Of a DNA stretch of 64,000 bases, positions 53,294-61,315 are shown piece by piece. This DNA is from Kocuria rhizophila DC2201 (lineage in GTDB: Bacteria; Actinomycetota; Actinomycetes; Actinomycetales; Micrococcaceae): positions 2,046,001 to 2,110,000 of the forward strand of contig NC_010617.1 of the NCBI RefSeq assembly GCF_000010285.1. Direction: 5' to 3'. Within the stretch, counting starts at the first letter, position 1, and each line of letters opens with the position of its first letter. A model generated the notes under the pieces. The model did not search any database. It was not told where the DNA came from and saw only the letters and a list, made by a program, of their open reading frames with translations. The translations under genes were made by a program, and so were the position numbers.

Positions 53294-55030
53294 TCACAGG
53301 CCGAGTTCGGCGAGCGCGGGCAGCTCCGCCCGCACGGCGTCCCTCGCCTCCTGGGGCCCGGTGGCCCCCAGGGCGAGCTCCGCCAGCCGCCGGGTCTGTG
53401 CGGTGTCCACGGTGCGCAGCACGGCGGCGACCGCCGCGAGGGAGCGCGCGCTCATGGACAGGGTGTCCACGCCGAGCCCCACGAGCACCACCGCGAGCGC
53501 GGGGTCCGCGGCCGCCTCGCCGCACACCCCCACGTTCTTGGGGGTGCCCGTGGAGCGCGTGGCGGACGCCGCCCCGCGGGTCACGCACTCGACCATGCGC
53601 AGCACGGCCGGCTGCCACGGCGAGTTCAGCTCAGCCAGGGAGCCGAGCATCCGGTCCGCGGCCATCGTGTACTGCGTGAGGTCGTTGGTGCCCAGGGACA
53701 CGAAGTCCACGCGGTCCAGGATCTGCTCGGCGGTCAGGGCGGCGGCCGGTGTCTCGACCATCACGCCGCACGTGCGCAGCCCGGCCTCGTGCGCAAGGTC
53801 CTGGAAGCGCACGGCCTCGGCCACGGTGGCGATCATGGGGGCCATGACCCACACGTCCGCGGTGGTCTGCTGCGCGGCGGCCGCAATGGCCTCCAGCTGC
53901 CGGGAGAGCACGCCGGGCGTGGTGCTGTCCGTGCGGTAGCCGCGCACGCCCAGCGCGGGGTTGGGCTCGGTGGCGTCCGTGAGGAACGGCAGGGGCTTGT
54001 CCGCTCCCGCGTCCAGGGTGCGCACCACCACCTTGCGGCCCTCGAACGCCGCCAGCACCTCGGCGTAGGCCTCCGCCTGCTCGGCGACGGAGGGTTCGGT
54101 GTCCCGCCCGAGGAAGCAGAACTCGGTGCGCAGCAGTCCCACGCCCTGGGCGCCGGCCTCCGCGGCGGCGCGGGCGTCGTCGCCGGCACCCACGTTGGCC
54201 AGCAGCGGCACGGTGGTGCCGTCCGCGAGCTGCCCGCTGCCGTCGAACGAGGCGAGCTGCTCGCTGGCCCGCCGCCACCCGGCCACGGCCTCCTCCTGCT
54301 CCGGACCGGGAGCGGTGAGCACGGTTCCGGCCGCACCGTCCACGAACACGGGCTGACCGCCGGACAGCTCTAGCACCCCCGGCGCGGCGACCACGGCGGG
54401 CAGGCCCAGGTTGCGGGCGAGGATGGCCGTGTGGGACTGCGGCCCGCCGGACTCCGTGACCAGGGCAAGCACGACGTCCGGGTCGAGCACCGCGGTGTCC
54501 GCCGGGGCGAGGTCCTCGGCCGCGAGCACGAACGGCTCGCGGCGCTGGGGCACTCCCGGGGCGTCCTCGCCGCGCAGCTGCGCGACGATCCGGGCGCGCA
54601 CGTCCTCGATGTCCGCGGCGCGCTCGGCCATGTAGCCGCCCATCGCGCGCATCTGCTCCGCGTAGGCCGTGGCAGCCTGCCACAGGGCGCGCTCGGGGCT
54701 CAGCTGCTGGGTGGTCACGAGCTTGCCCGCGTTCTTGGTCAGGGCCCGGTCCCCCGCCATGAGCGCGGTGGCCTTGAGGACCTCCGCGGCGGACTCGGAA
54801 CGGGCGCGGGACGCGCGCTCCGTGAGCTCGGCCCGCACCGCGAGGGCGGCGGCCTTGAGCCGGTCCACGGCCGCGTCGGGGTCGCCCGTGAGGGGGTCCC
54901 CGACCGGGGGCTCGGTGACGGCGGGGGCCATGTGCACGAGGGGCGCGATGACCCGCCCGGGGCTCACCCCCACGCCGTGCAGGATCTGCTGGCCGGGCTC
55001 CTCCCGGCGGGTGTCGTCCTTCATGGTCAT
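53294..55030 (-). CDS. ptsI: PTS enzyme I (PEP-protein phosphotransferase)
   Basis: Takes phosphate from PEP and passes it to HPr. At 578 aa it has the normal length. The N-terminal HPr-binding region starts GVGVSPGRVIAP; the phospho-His is near residue 198 in SGGPQSHTAILARN; the PEP-binding barrel carries GLLRTEFCFLGRD, VVVRTLDAGADKP and NPALGVRGYR, with the catalytic Cys region GVCGEAAADP. Its ATG at 55030 shares a base with the fruA stop (TGATG), so translation is coupled. Sole general PTS enzyme seen here, embedded in the fructose operon. Confidence 0.96.
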   Translation of the reverse strand: MTMKDDTRREEPGQQILHGVGVSPGRVIAPLVHMAPAVTEPPVGDPLTGDPDAAVDRLKAAALAVRAELTERASRARSESAAEVLKATALMAGDRALTKNAGKLVTTQQLSPERALWQAATAYAEQMRAMGGYMAERAADIEDVRARIVAQLRGEDAPGVPQRREPFVLAAEDLAPADTAVLDPDVVLALVTESGGPQSHTAILARNLGLPAVVAAPGVLELSGGQPVFVDGAAGTVLTAPGPEQEEAVAGWRRASEQLASFDGSGQLADGTTVPLLANVGAGDDARAAAEAGAQGVGLLRTEFCFLGRDTEPSVAEQAEAYAEVLAAFEGRKVVVRTLDAGADKPLPFLTDATEPNPALGVRGYRTDSTTPGVLSRQLEAIAAAAQQTTADVWVMAPMIATVAEAVRFQDLAHEAGLRTCGVMVETPAAALTAEQILDRVDFVSLGTNDLTQYTMAADRMLGSLAELNSPWQPAVLRMVECVTRGAASATRSTGTPKNVGVCGEAAADPALAVVLVGLGVDTLSMSARSLAAVAAVLRTVDTAQTRRLAELALGATGPQEARDAVRAELPALAELGL

Positions 55031-57369
55031 CACGCTCCCACGCTCTGCTGCGTCTGCGGAACCCCGGGGATCTCCCCGGCGTGCTCCTTGGCGCGCCCCA
55101 CCCGCTTGAGGAGGGTGACGAGCACGCCGGTGATCAGGGTGCCCACCACCACGCTGAGCAGGAAGGCCCCGGGCCCGTGGATCACGGGCAGGATGAACAC
55201 GCCGCCGTGCGGTGCGGCCGAGGCCACGCCGAAGGCCATGCTCATGGCCCCCGTGACCACGCCGCCCACCATGGACGCGGGGATCACGCGCAGGGGATCC
55301 GCCGCGGCGAAGGGGATGGCGCCCTCCGAGATGAAGGAGGCCCCGAGCAGCCACGAGGTCTTGCCGTTCTCGCGCTCCGCGGCGGTGAAGTACTTACGCC
55401 CGAGCACGGTGGACGCCAGGGCCAGGCCCAGCGGGGGCACCATGCCCGCGGCGATCACGGCGGCCATGATCTCCTGCGGCGCGGAGTTGGTGGCGGTCGC
55501 GGTGCCCAGCCCGGCCACGGCGAAGGAGTAGGCCACCTTGTTGATGGGTCCCCCCAGGTCCGAGCACATCATCAGGCCGAGCACGGCCCCCAGGGCCACG
55601 GCGGACGCCCCGCTCATCCCGGAGAGCAGCCCGGTCAGCCAGGTCATGAACGCCGCGATGGGCCCGCCGACCACCAGGAAGAGCAGACCGCCCGCGAACA
55701 GCGAGGCCAGCAGCGGGATGATCACCACCGGCATCAGCGAACCCAGCCAGCGTGGCAGCCGCGGCAGACTCAGCCAGTACGCGCACAGGCCCGCGAGCAG
55801 ACCTCCCACGATGCCGCCGATGAACCCGGCACCCATGAAGTTGGCCACGAGCCCCGCCGCGAAGCCCGGGGCGATGCCCGGCCGGTCCTCGAGCCCGTAG
55901 GCGATGTAGCCCGCGAGCGCGGGCACCAGCAGGCTCATGGCCAGGTTTCCGGTCTTGAACAGCACCGCGCCCAGGTACATGGACAAGGACACGTCCCCCA
56001 GGTTGCCCAGGGTGGCGGTCTGCAGGATGTGGTCGGCCTGCTGCGCCACCTCCACAGGGTCCGCCATCATGAACGCGATGGCCATGAGCAGCCCGCCCGC
56101 GGCCACGAACGGGATCATGTAGCTCACGCCCGTCATCACGGCCTTGCGGATCCGGGTGCCCCAGCCCTCGCTGCCGGTCAGGGCGTCGGCGGTGTCCGTG
56201 CCGTCCCCGGTGACCCTGGGGGCCCGGGGGTCCTCAGCGGCGGCGAGCGCCTCCTCGATCATCTCCCGAGGCTCGTCGATGCCCCGCTTCACGGCGGAGG
56301 CGATGTAGGGCAGCCCGGCGAAGCGGGTGCGCTCGCGCACGTCCACGTCCGTGGCGAAGATGACGGCCTCGGCCTGCGCGATCACCTGCGGGTCCAGGCG
56401 CGTGGCGCCCGAGGAGCCCTGGGTCTCGACCTGCAGCTCCACCCCCATCTCCTGCGCCGTGTTCGCGAGGGCGTCCGCGGCCATGTAGGTGTGCGCGATC
56501 CCCGTGGGGCACGCGGTGACGGCCACGAGCCGACGCGGCCCGCGCTGCTCACCGCCCGTCCCTGCGGTCCGGTCCTCGGGGGAGCCGTTGGCCACGAACG
56601 ACGCCGCCGCGGCACCTCCCACGGCACCCGCGCTCGCGGCCGTGCCCGGGTCGGCGCCGAGCGCACCGGTGGACGGGGACTGCGGATCCCCGGCGAGGGG
56701 CGCCGCGCCGGTCTCCCCGGCGGCGTCGCCAGCCCCCGCGGCTGAGGTGCCACCCCCGGTTCCGGGCGCCGACGACGCGGTGCCGGAGGCCACGGTGCCC
56801 GGCGACGCCGTGCCCGGCGCGGTCGCGGCGGAGGAACCCGACGCGCCGGTGGTGGTACCACCGGCGGCCGGGTCCGCGCCCCCGGCAGCGGGCCGAGCGG
56901 CGTCGTCCGGGACGGGTCCCAGACCCAGGGCGCCGTCGACGATGCCCACGACCTCCTCCGGGGTGGTGGCCGCGCGCAGGGACGCGACGAACGGCTTCTT
57001 CATGAGCGAGCGGGCGAGCTTGGACAGCAGCTTGAGGTGCTCCTGGTCCGCGCCCGCGGGGGCCGCGATGAAGAACACGACGTCCGCCGGACCGTCCTTG
57101 GCGCCGAAGTCCACCGGGGGTGCGAGCCGCGCCATGACCAGCGTGGCCCGCGTGACGGCCTCGGACCGGCAGTGCGGGATGCCGATGCCGCCCGGGATGC
57201 CCGTGGCGTTCTTGGCCTCGCGAGCCAGGGCGTCCGCGGCGAGCGAGTCCGCGTCGCGCGCTCGGCCCTGCCGGTGGACGGTCGCGGCGAGCTCACGGAT
57301 CACGCTGTCCGTGGACCCGCCCAGGTCCCGGTCCAGCAGGACCAGGTCCGGTGTGATGAGATCTGACAT
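55030..57369 (-). CDS. fruA: fructose-specific PTS enzyme IIABC
   Basis: A 779-aa permease that imports fructose as fructose-1-phosphate. Domains in order: EIIA (about 1-150; His66 in GIGIPHCRSEA); a 120-residue Ala/Gly/Thr/Ser-rich linker starting DDAARPAAGG; EIIB (about 280-385; phospho-Cys near 287 in VAVTACPTGIAHTYMAADAL); EIIC with about ten membrane segments from 410 (MTGVSYMIPFVAAGGLL). All phospho-sites are intact. Start at ATG 57369, 46 nt after fruK. Such a long low-complexity linker is unusual, and it carries the recurrent 11-mer (56897-56907). Confidence 0.96.
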   Translation of the reverse strand: MSDLITPDLVLLDRDLGGSTDSVIRELAATVHRQGRARDADSLAADALAREAKNATGIPGGIGIPHCRSEAVTRATLVMARLAPPVDFGAKDGPADVVFFIAAPAGADQEHLKLLSKLARSLMKKPFVASLRAATTPEEVVGIVDGALGLGPVPDDAARPAAGGADPAAGGTTTGASGSSAATAPGTASPGTVASGTASSAPGTGGGTSAAGAGDAAGETGAAPLAGDPQSPSTGALGADPGTAASAGAVGGAAAASFVANGSPEDRTAGTGGEQRGPRRLVAVTACPTGIAHTYMAADALANTAQEMGVELQVETQGSSGATRLDPQVIAQAEAVIFATDVDVRERTRFAGLPYIASAVKRGIDEPREMIEEALAAAEDPRAPRVTGDGTDTADALTGSEGWGTRIRKAVMTGVSYMIPFVAAGGLLMAIAFMMADPVEVAQQADHILQTATLGNLGDVSLSMYLGAVLFKTGNLAMSLLVPALAGYIAYGLEDRPGIAPGFAAGLVANFMGAGFIGGIVGGLLAGLCAYWLSLPRLPRWLGSLMPVVIIPLLASLFAGGLLFLVVGGPIAAFMTWLTGLLSGMSGASAVALGAVLGLMMCSDLGGPINKVAYSFAVAGLGTATATNSAPQEIMAAVIAAGMVPPLGLALASTVLGRKYFTAAERENGKTSWLLGASFISEGAIPFAAADPLRVIPASMVGGVVTGAMSMAFGVASAAPHGGVFILPVIHGPGAFLLSVVVGTLITGVLVTLLKRVGRAKEHAGEIPGVPQTQQSVGA

Positions 57370-57415
57370 GTCGGTGCTCCTCGGGTACGGGCCGGTGCGG
57401 CGCGCAGCGGATGGG

Positions 57416-58597
57416 TCAGGAACGGGGTGCCGCGGGGCCCCGGTCGGAACCGGGGTGGTCCGGGGCGCCGTCGGCGGGGCCGGGCGCACCCGGGGCGCTC
57501 CCCGCGGGCTTGGCGGTCCCCACGGGCGCGGAGGTTTCCTGGGGGTCGGAGAGCCGGAGCGCGGCGGGGTGAGGCAGAACGGGGAGGGCCCGTGCGGCGT
57601 CGTCGGCCGTGCCCCGCGGGGTGCGGGAGGCTGCCGGCGCGCCGAGCTCCGTGACGCGCACGGCGTCCGGGGTGGTCTGTGCGGGCGTGGGCATCTGGGT
57701 GCCCGGCAGGGCGGCCGCCGCGGAGCCGTGGGCCACGGCGTGGCGCAGGCACTCGCTCGGGGGGTCGCCCCGCTCGGCGGCCATGAGGTAGCCGGTCAGG
57801 GCGCTGTCCCCCGCGCCCACCGTGGAGCGTACGGTCACGGGCGCGTGCTCGGCGTGCCACGCGCCGTCAGCGGTCACGAGCACGGCGCCGCGTCCGCCCA
57901 GCGTGCACAGCACGGCGCCCACGCCGCGCGCCACGAGCTCCCGCGCGGCCTGCGCGCTCGCGAGCGGATCCGCCTCGAAGGCGTCGCCGTCCCCGCGGCC
58001 CAGCAGCTGGGCGAGCTCGTGGCCGTTGGGCTTGATCACGTCCGGCAGGGTCCCGGCGTCCGGGGCGAGCGCCTCGGCGAGCGGGGCGCCCGAGGTGTCC
58101 AGGGCGTACGACGGCGCCGCCGCCCCCAGCGCGCCACGCACCCGGGACGCGATCACCGCGTAGACGTCCGGGGCGGGGCCCGGGGGCACGGAGCCCGCGA
58201 ACACGAGCCAGGACGCGCCCGCCCCCCGGCTGACGATGCGCTCCACGATCCGCTCGACCGTGCGCTCGTCCAGCACGGGGCCGGGCTCGTTGATCTTGGT
58301 GGTGGTGCCGTCCGGTTCCGTGACCGTGATGTTGGAGCGGATGGGCGCCCCGATCGAGACGCTGTCGTAGCGCACCCCCACGGCGTCCAGGGCGGCGAAC
58401 AGGGGGTCGGTGTCGTCCCCCGGGGCCACGGCCACGGTGTCCACGCCGCTCGCGGACAGCGCGCGCGAGATGTTCACGCCCTTGCCGCCCGGGTCCTGGC
58501 GGGTGGAGACCGCGCGCTGGACCCGCCCGCGCGCGAGCGGCGCACCGAGGTCCACCGTGCGGTCCACGGAGGGGTTGAGGGTCACGGTGATGATCAT
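57416..58597 (-). CDS. fruK: 1-phosphofructokinase with C-terminal extension
   Basis: Phosphorylates fructose-1-phosphate to fructose-1,6-bisphosphate. The PfkB/ribokinase fold covers about 1-310: MIITVTLNPSVDRTVDL, DPGGKGVNISRAL, and the catalytic Asp in STVGAGDSALTGYL near residue 264. A disordered tail of about 80 residues (Pro/Ala/Gly/Asp-rich, including TADDAARAL with the recurrent 11-mer at 57595-57605) follows and is absent from standard FruK (about 310 aa). The ATG overlaps the fruR stop (ATGA), indicating coupling. Confidence 0.95.
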   Translation of the reverse strand: MIITVTLNPSVDRTVDLGAPLARGRVQRAVSTRQDPGGKGVNISRALSASGVDTVAVAPGDDTDPLFAALDAVGVRYDSVSIGAPIRSNITVTEPDGTTTKINEPGPVLDERTVERIVERIVSRGAGASWLVFAGSVPPGPAPDVYAVIASRVRGALGAAAPSYALDTSGAPLAEALAPDAGTLPDVIKPNGHELAQLLGRGDGDAFEADPLASAQAARELVARGVGAVLCTLGGRGAVLVTADGAWHAEHAPVTVRSTVGAGDSALTGYLMAAERGDPPSECLRHAVAHGSAAAALPGTQMPTPAQTTPDAVRVTELGAPAASRTPRGTADDAARALPVLPHPAALRLSDPQETSAPVGTAKPAGSAPGAPGPADGAPDHPGSDRGPAAPRS

Positions 58598-59385
58598 GCG
58601 AGGACCACTTCCACATCTGCGTCTTCGAGGGCCTGCGCCAGCTCCCCCACGGGAGCCGCGTCGGTGATGAACGTGTCGATCTGCTCGAGCGAGCAGAAAC
58701 GGGTGAGTGTCTCCTGGTCCTGCTTGCTCGCGTCGCACAGCACCACCACGCGGCGTGCCGCCTGCACGATCGCGGACTTGACCACGGCCTCGATGGGGTC
58801 CGGCGTGGAGAGCCCGAACCGCGCGTGCGCGCCGTTGCAGCCCACGAACGCGAGGTCCGGGCGCAGCTGGTCGTAGTGCTGGGCCGCGCGCGAACCGGTG
58901 GCCGCCCACGTGAGCTTGCGGATCCGCCCGCCCACCAGCTCCAGACCCACGCCCTCCGCGTCCGCGAGCTTCGCGGCGATGTGCAGGGCGTGGGTGATCA
59001 CCAGCTGCTCCTGGCCACCGGGCAGGTGGTTGTCGCGGTGCAGCAGCAGCTCCGCGAGCGCCTCCACCGTGGTCCCCGCGTCCAGCACCACGGCCCCGGC
59101 GCCCGCGCGCTGAAGCACCTCGAGGGCCTTGAGCGCGATGCTGTGCTTCTCGGCGGCCGCGAGGCGCTGGCGCGAGTCCATGCCCTGCTCGCCGCTCGTG
59201 GACTGGTCCACCGAGACCGCCCCGCCGTGCACGCGCCGCAGCCGGTCCTGGCTCTCCAGGACGGCGAGATCGCGCCGGATGGTCTCCATGGTCACCTCGA
59301 AGCGGCGCGCGAGTTCCGCGCCGTTGACCCGGCGCTCGCGGCTCACGGTGCGCGCGATCTCCTCGTGGCGTTCTGCAGCGAACAT
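58594..59385 (-). CDS. fruR: DeoR-family repressor of the fructose operon
   Basis: A 263-aa regulator. The N-terminal helix-turn-helix (MFAAERHEEIARTVSRERRV, then VTMETIRRDLAVLE) is the DeoR signature. The C-terminal DeoRC sugar-phosphate-sensing domain has VVLDAGTTVEALAE and LAFVGCNGAHARFGLSTPDP, later VVLCDASKQDQET. The likely effector is fructose-1-phosphate or the bisphosphate. First gene of the operon, overlapping fruK. Start at ATG 59385 with GAGGTG close by; a GTG two codons upstream is possible. Confidence 0.92.
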   Translation of the reverse strand: MFAAERHEEIARTVSRERRVNGAELARRFEVTMETIRRDLAVLESQDRLRRVHGGAVSVDQSTSGEQGMDSRQRLAAAEKHSIALKALEVLQRAGAGAVVLDAGTTVEALAELLLHRDNHLPGGQEQLVITHALHIAAKLADAEGVGLELVGGRIRKLTWAATGSRAAQHYDQLRPDLAFVGCNGAHARFGLSTPDPIEAVVKSAIVQAARRVVVLCDASKQDQETLTRFCSLEQIDTFITDAAPVGELAQALEDADVEVVLA

Positions 59386-59446
59386 GCTCACCTCACGGAC
59401 GGACTGTGGTGCAGGACTCGTTGAATGTGAGCTTATGTCTGTTTGT

Positions 59447-59459
59447 GTGGTTTTACCAC
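59447..59459. promoter_or_regulatory. inverted repeat in the fruR/ABC-transporter divergent promoter region
   Basis: GTGGT (59447-59451) and ACCAC (59455-59459) flank TTT within an AT-rich stretch (59421-59460) that also holds TGTGAG and TGTTTGTG words. This is a candidate FruR or other operator. Confidence 0.35.
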
Positions 59460-59513
59460 CCCCTTTCCCACATCCGGCCCCGAACGGCCCGCGAGCGTGT
59501 CCGGGCTCCCGCG

Positions 59514-59519
59514 TATATT
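59514..59519 (+). promoter_or_regulatory. -10 box of the ABC exporter operon
   Basis: TATATT, with an expected leader of about 45 nt before the ATG at 59570. The nearer ATG at 59529 is in another frame and does not lead into the transporter. Confidence 0.5.
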
Positions 59520-59569
59520 GGGCCCGTCATGGGCTTCGCCCCCGCTGTTCTGCGTCAGGATCGCCCGTC

Positions 59570-61315
59570 ATGCTGCTGCGTCTGCTGCGCACCTCCGTGC
59601 GCCCCTACCTCCCGTGGGTCGTGGGGGTGCTCGTCTTCCAGCTGCTGTCCACGATCGCCACGCTGTACCTGCCCAGCCTCAACGCCCGGATCATCGACCA
59701 CGGCGTGACCCGCGGGGACACCGACTACATCTGGCGCACCGGCGCGGTGATGCTCGCCGTGGCCCTCGCCCAGGTGCTCTGCGCCGTGGTGGCCGTGTGG
59801 TGCGGGGCCCGCACCGCTATGGGGGTGGGCCGGGACCTGCGCCGGGACGTCTTCACCCGGGTGGGCTCCTTCAGCGCCCGGGAGGTCGGCACGTTCGGCG
59901 CACCCTCCCTGATCACCCGCAACACCAACGACGTCCAGCAGATCCAGATGCTCACGCTCATGGCCCTCAACTTCATGGTCATGGCACCGATCATGTGCGT
60001 GGGCGGGATCATCATGGCCCTGCGCGAGGACCCCGGGCTGTCGTGGCTCGTGTGGGTCTCCATCCCCGTGATGGGCGTGCTGCTGGGCCTCGTGGTCTCC
60101 CGGCTCATGCCCTGGTTCCGCACCATGCAGGAGCGCATCGACGGCATCAACGGCGTGCTGCGCGAGCAGATCACCGGCATCCGCGTGATCCGCGCGTTCG
60201 TCAAGGAACCGTTCGAGACGCGGCGCTTCGCGCGGGCCAACCAGGACCTCACGGACATCTCCCTGAAGATCGGCGCGCTGTTCGTGCTGATGTTCCCCGT
60301 GATCAACATGGTCATGCACCTGGCCACCGCCGCGGTGCTGTGGTTCGGCGGGCACCGCGTGGACCAGGGCGAGATCCAGGTGGGTGCACTGACCGCGTTC
60401 CTGCAGTACATGCTCCAGATCCTCATGGCCGTGATGATGGCCACCTTCATGTTCATGATGGTCCCGCGCGCGGTGGTCAGCGCCGAGCGCATCACCGAGG
60501 TGCTGGACACCCGCCCGGCCATGACTCCGCCCGCGCAGCCCGCCGAGGCCCCGCCGGCCCGCGGCCGGCTCGAGTTCCGCGACGTCACGTTCCAGTACCC
60601 GGGGGCCGAGGCACCCGTGCTGGACGACATCTACTTCACCGCCGAGCCGGGGCGCACCGTGGCGATCGTCGGGGCCACCGGGTCCGGCAAGAGCACCCTG
60701 ATCAACCTCGTCCCGCGCCTGATCGACCCCGTGGCCGGGGAGGTGCTGCTGGACGGCCTGGCCCTGCCGCGCTACGCCCCCGAGGACCTCGCGGGGCGCG
60801 TGGGCCTCGTGCCGCAGCGGCCCTTCCTGTTCTCGGGCACCGTGGCCAGCAATCTGCGCTTCGGGCGCGCGGACGCCACGGACGAGCAGCTGTGGGAGGC
60901 CCTGCGCGTGGCCCAGGCGGAGGACTTCGTCCGTGCAATGCCCCAGGGCCTGGACTCCCCCGTCTCGCAGGGCGGCACCAACGTCTCGGGCGGGCAGCGC
61001 CAGCGGCTCAGCATCGCCCGCGCGCTCGTGGCCCAGCCCAGCGTCTACGTCTTCGACGACTCCTTCTCGGCCCTCGACGTCGCCACGGACGCCCGGCTGC
61101 GCGCGGCCCTGCGGCCCGTGACCCGTCACGCCACCGTGGTCACGGTGGCACAGCGGGTCTCCACCATCACCGACGCGGACGAGATCCTCGTGCTCGAGAA
61201 GGGGCGGATCACCGCGCGCGGAACCCACGACGAGCTCGTGGCGAGCAGCACCACGTACCGGGAGATCGTCACCTCCCAGCTGTCGGCGGACCAGAGCACC
61301 GGAGGCGCACTGTGA
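59570..61315 (+). CDS. ABC exporter half-transporter with degenerate ATP site
   Basis: A 581-aa type IV ABC exporter subunit: six membrane segments (about 15-300), then the ATPase domain with Walker A VGATGSGKSTL near residue 367, Q-loop VPQRPFLFSG, signature NVSGGQRQRLS and Walker B VYVFDDSFSALD. The residue after the Walker B Asp is Asp instead of the catalytic Glu, so its own site is degenerate, as in TM287 of the TM287/288 pair. ATG 59570 follows AGGAT. Its stop overlaps the GTG of the next gene (GTGA). Drug, lipid or peptide export is possible. Confidence 0.92.
   Translation: MLLRLLRTSVRPYLPWVVGVLVFQLLSTIATLYLPSLNARIIDHGVTRGDTDYIWRTGAVMLAVALAQVLCAVVAVWCGARTAMGVGRDLRRDVFTRVGSFSAREVGTFGAPSLITRNTNDVQQIQMLTLMALNFMVMAPIMCVGGIIMALREDPGLSWLVWVSIPVMGVLLGLVVSRLMPWFRTMQERIDGINGVLREQITGIRVIRAFVKEPFETRRFARANQDLTDISLKIGALFVLMFPVINMVMHLATAAVLWFGGHRVDQGEIQVGALTAFLQYMLQILMAVMMATFMFMMVPRAVVSAERITEVLDTRPAMTPPAQPAEAPPARGRLEFRDVTFQYPGAEAPVLDDIYFTAEPGRTVAIVGATGSGKSTLINLVPRLIDPVAGEVLLDGLALPRYAPEDLAGRVGLVPQRPFLFSGTVASNLRFGRADATDEQLWEALRVAQAEDFVRAMPQGLDSPVSQGGTNVSGGQRQRLSIARALVAQPSVYVFDDSFSALDVATDARLRAALRPVTRHATVVTVAQRVSTITDADEILVLEKGRITARGTHDELVASSTTYREIVTSQLSADQSTGGAL

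Noticed and set aside
59529..59708. ATG close to the TATATT box upstream of the ABC exporter
   Set aside because: Its frame gives Cys/Ser/Pro-rich translation and does not enter the transporter.
59443..61311. Upstream extension of the second ABC gene to 1,266 codons
   Set aside because: It overlaps the first half-transporter in another frame and is Arg/His/Pro-rich. The real start is the GTG at 61312 overlapping the upstream stop.
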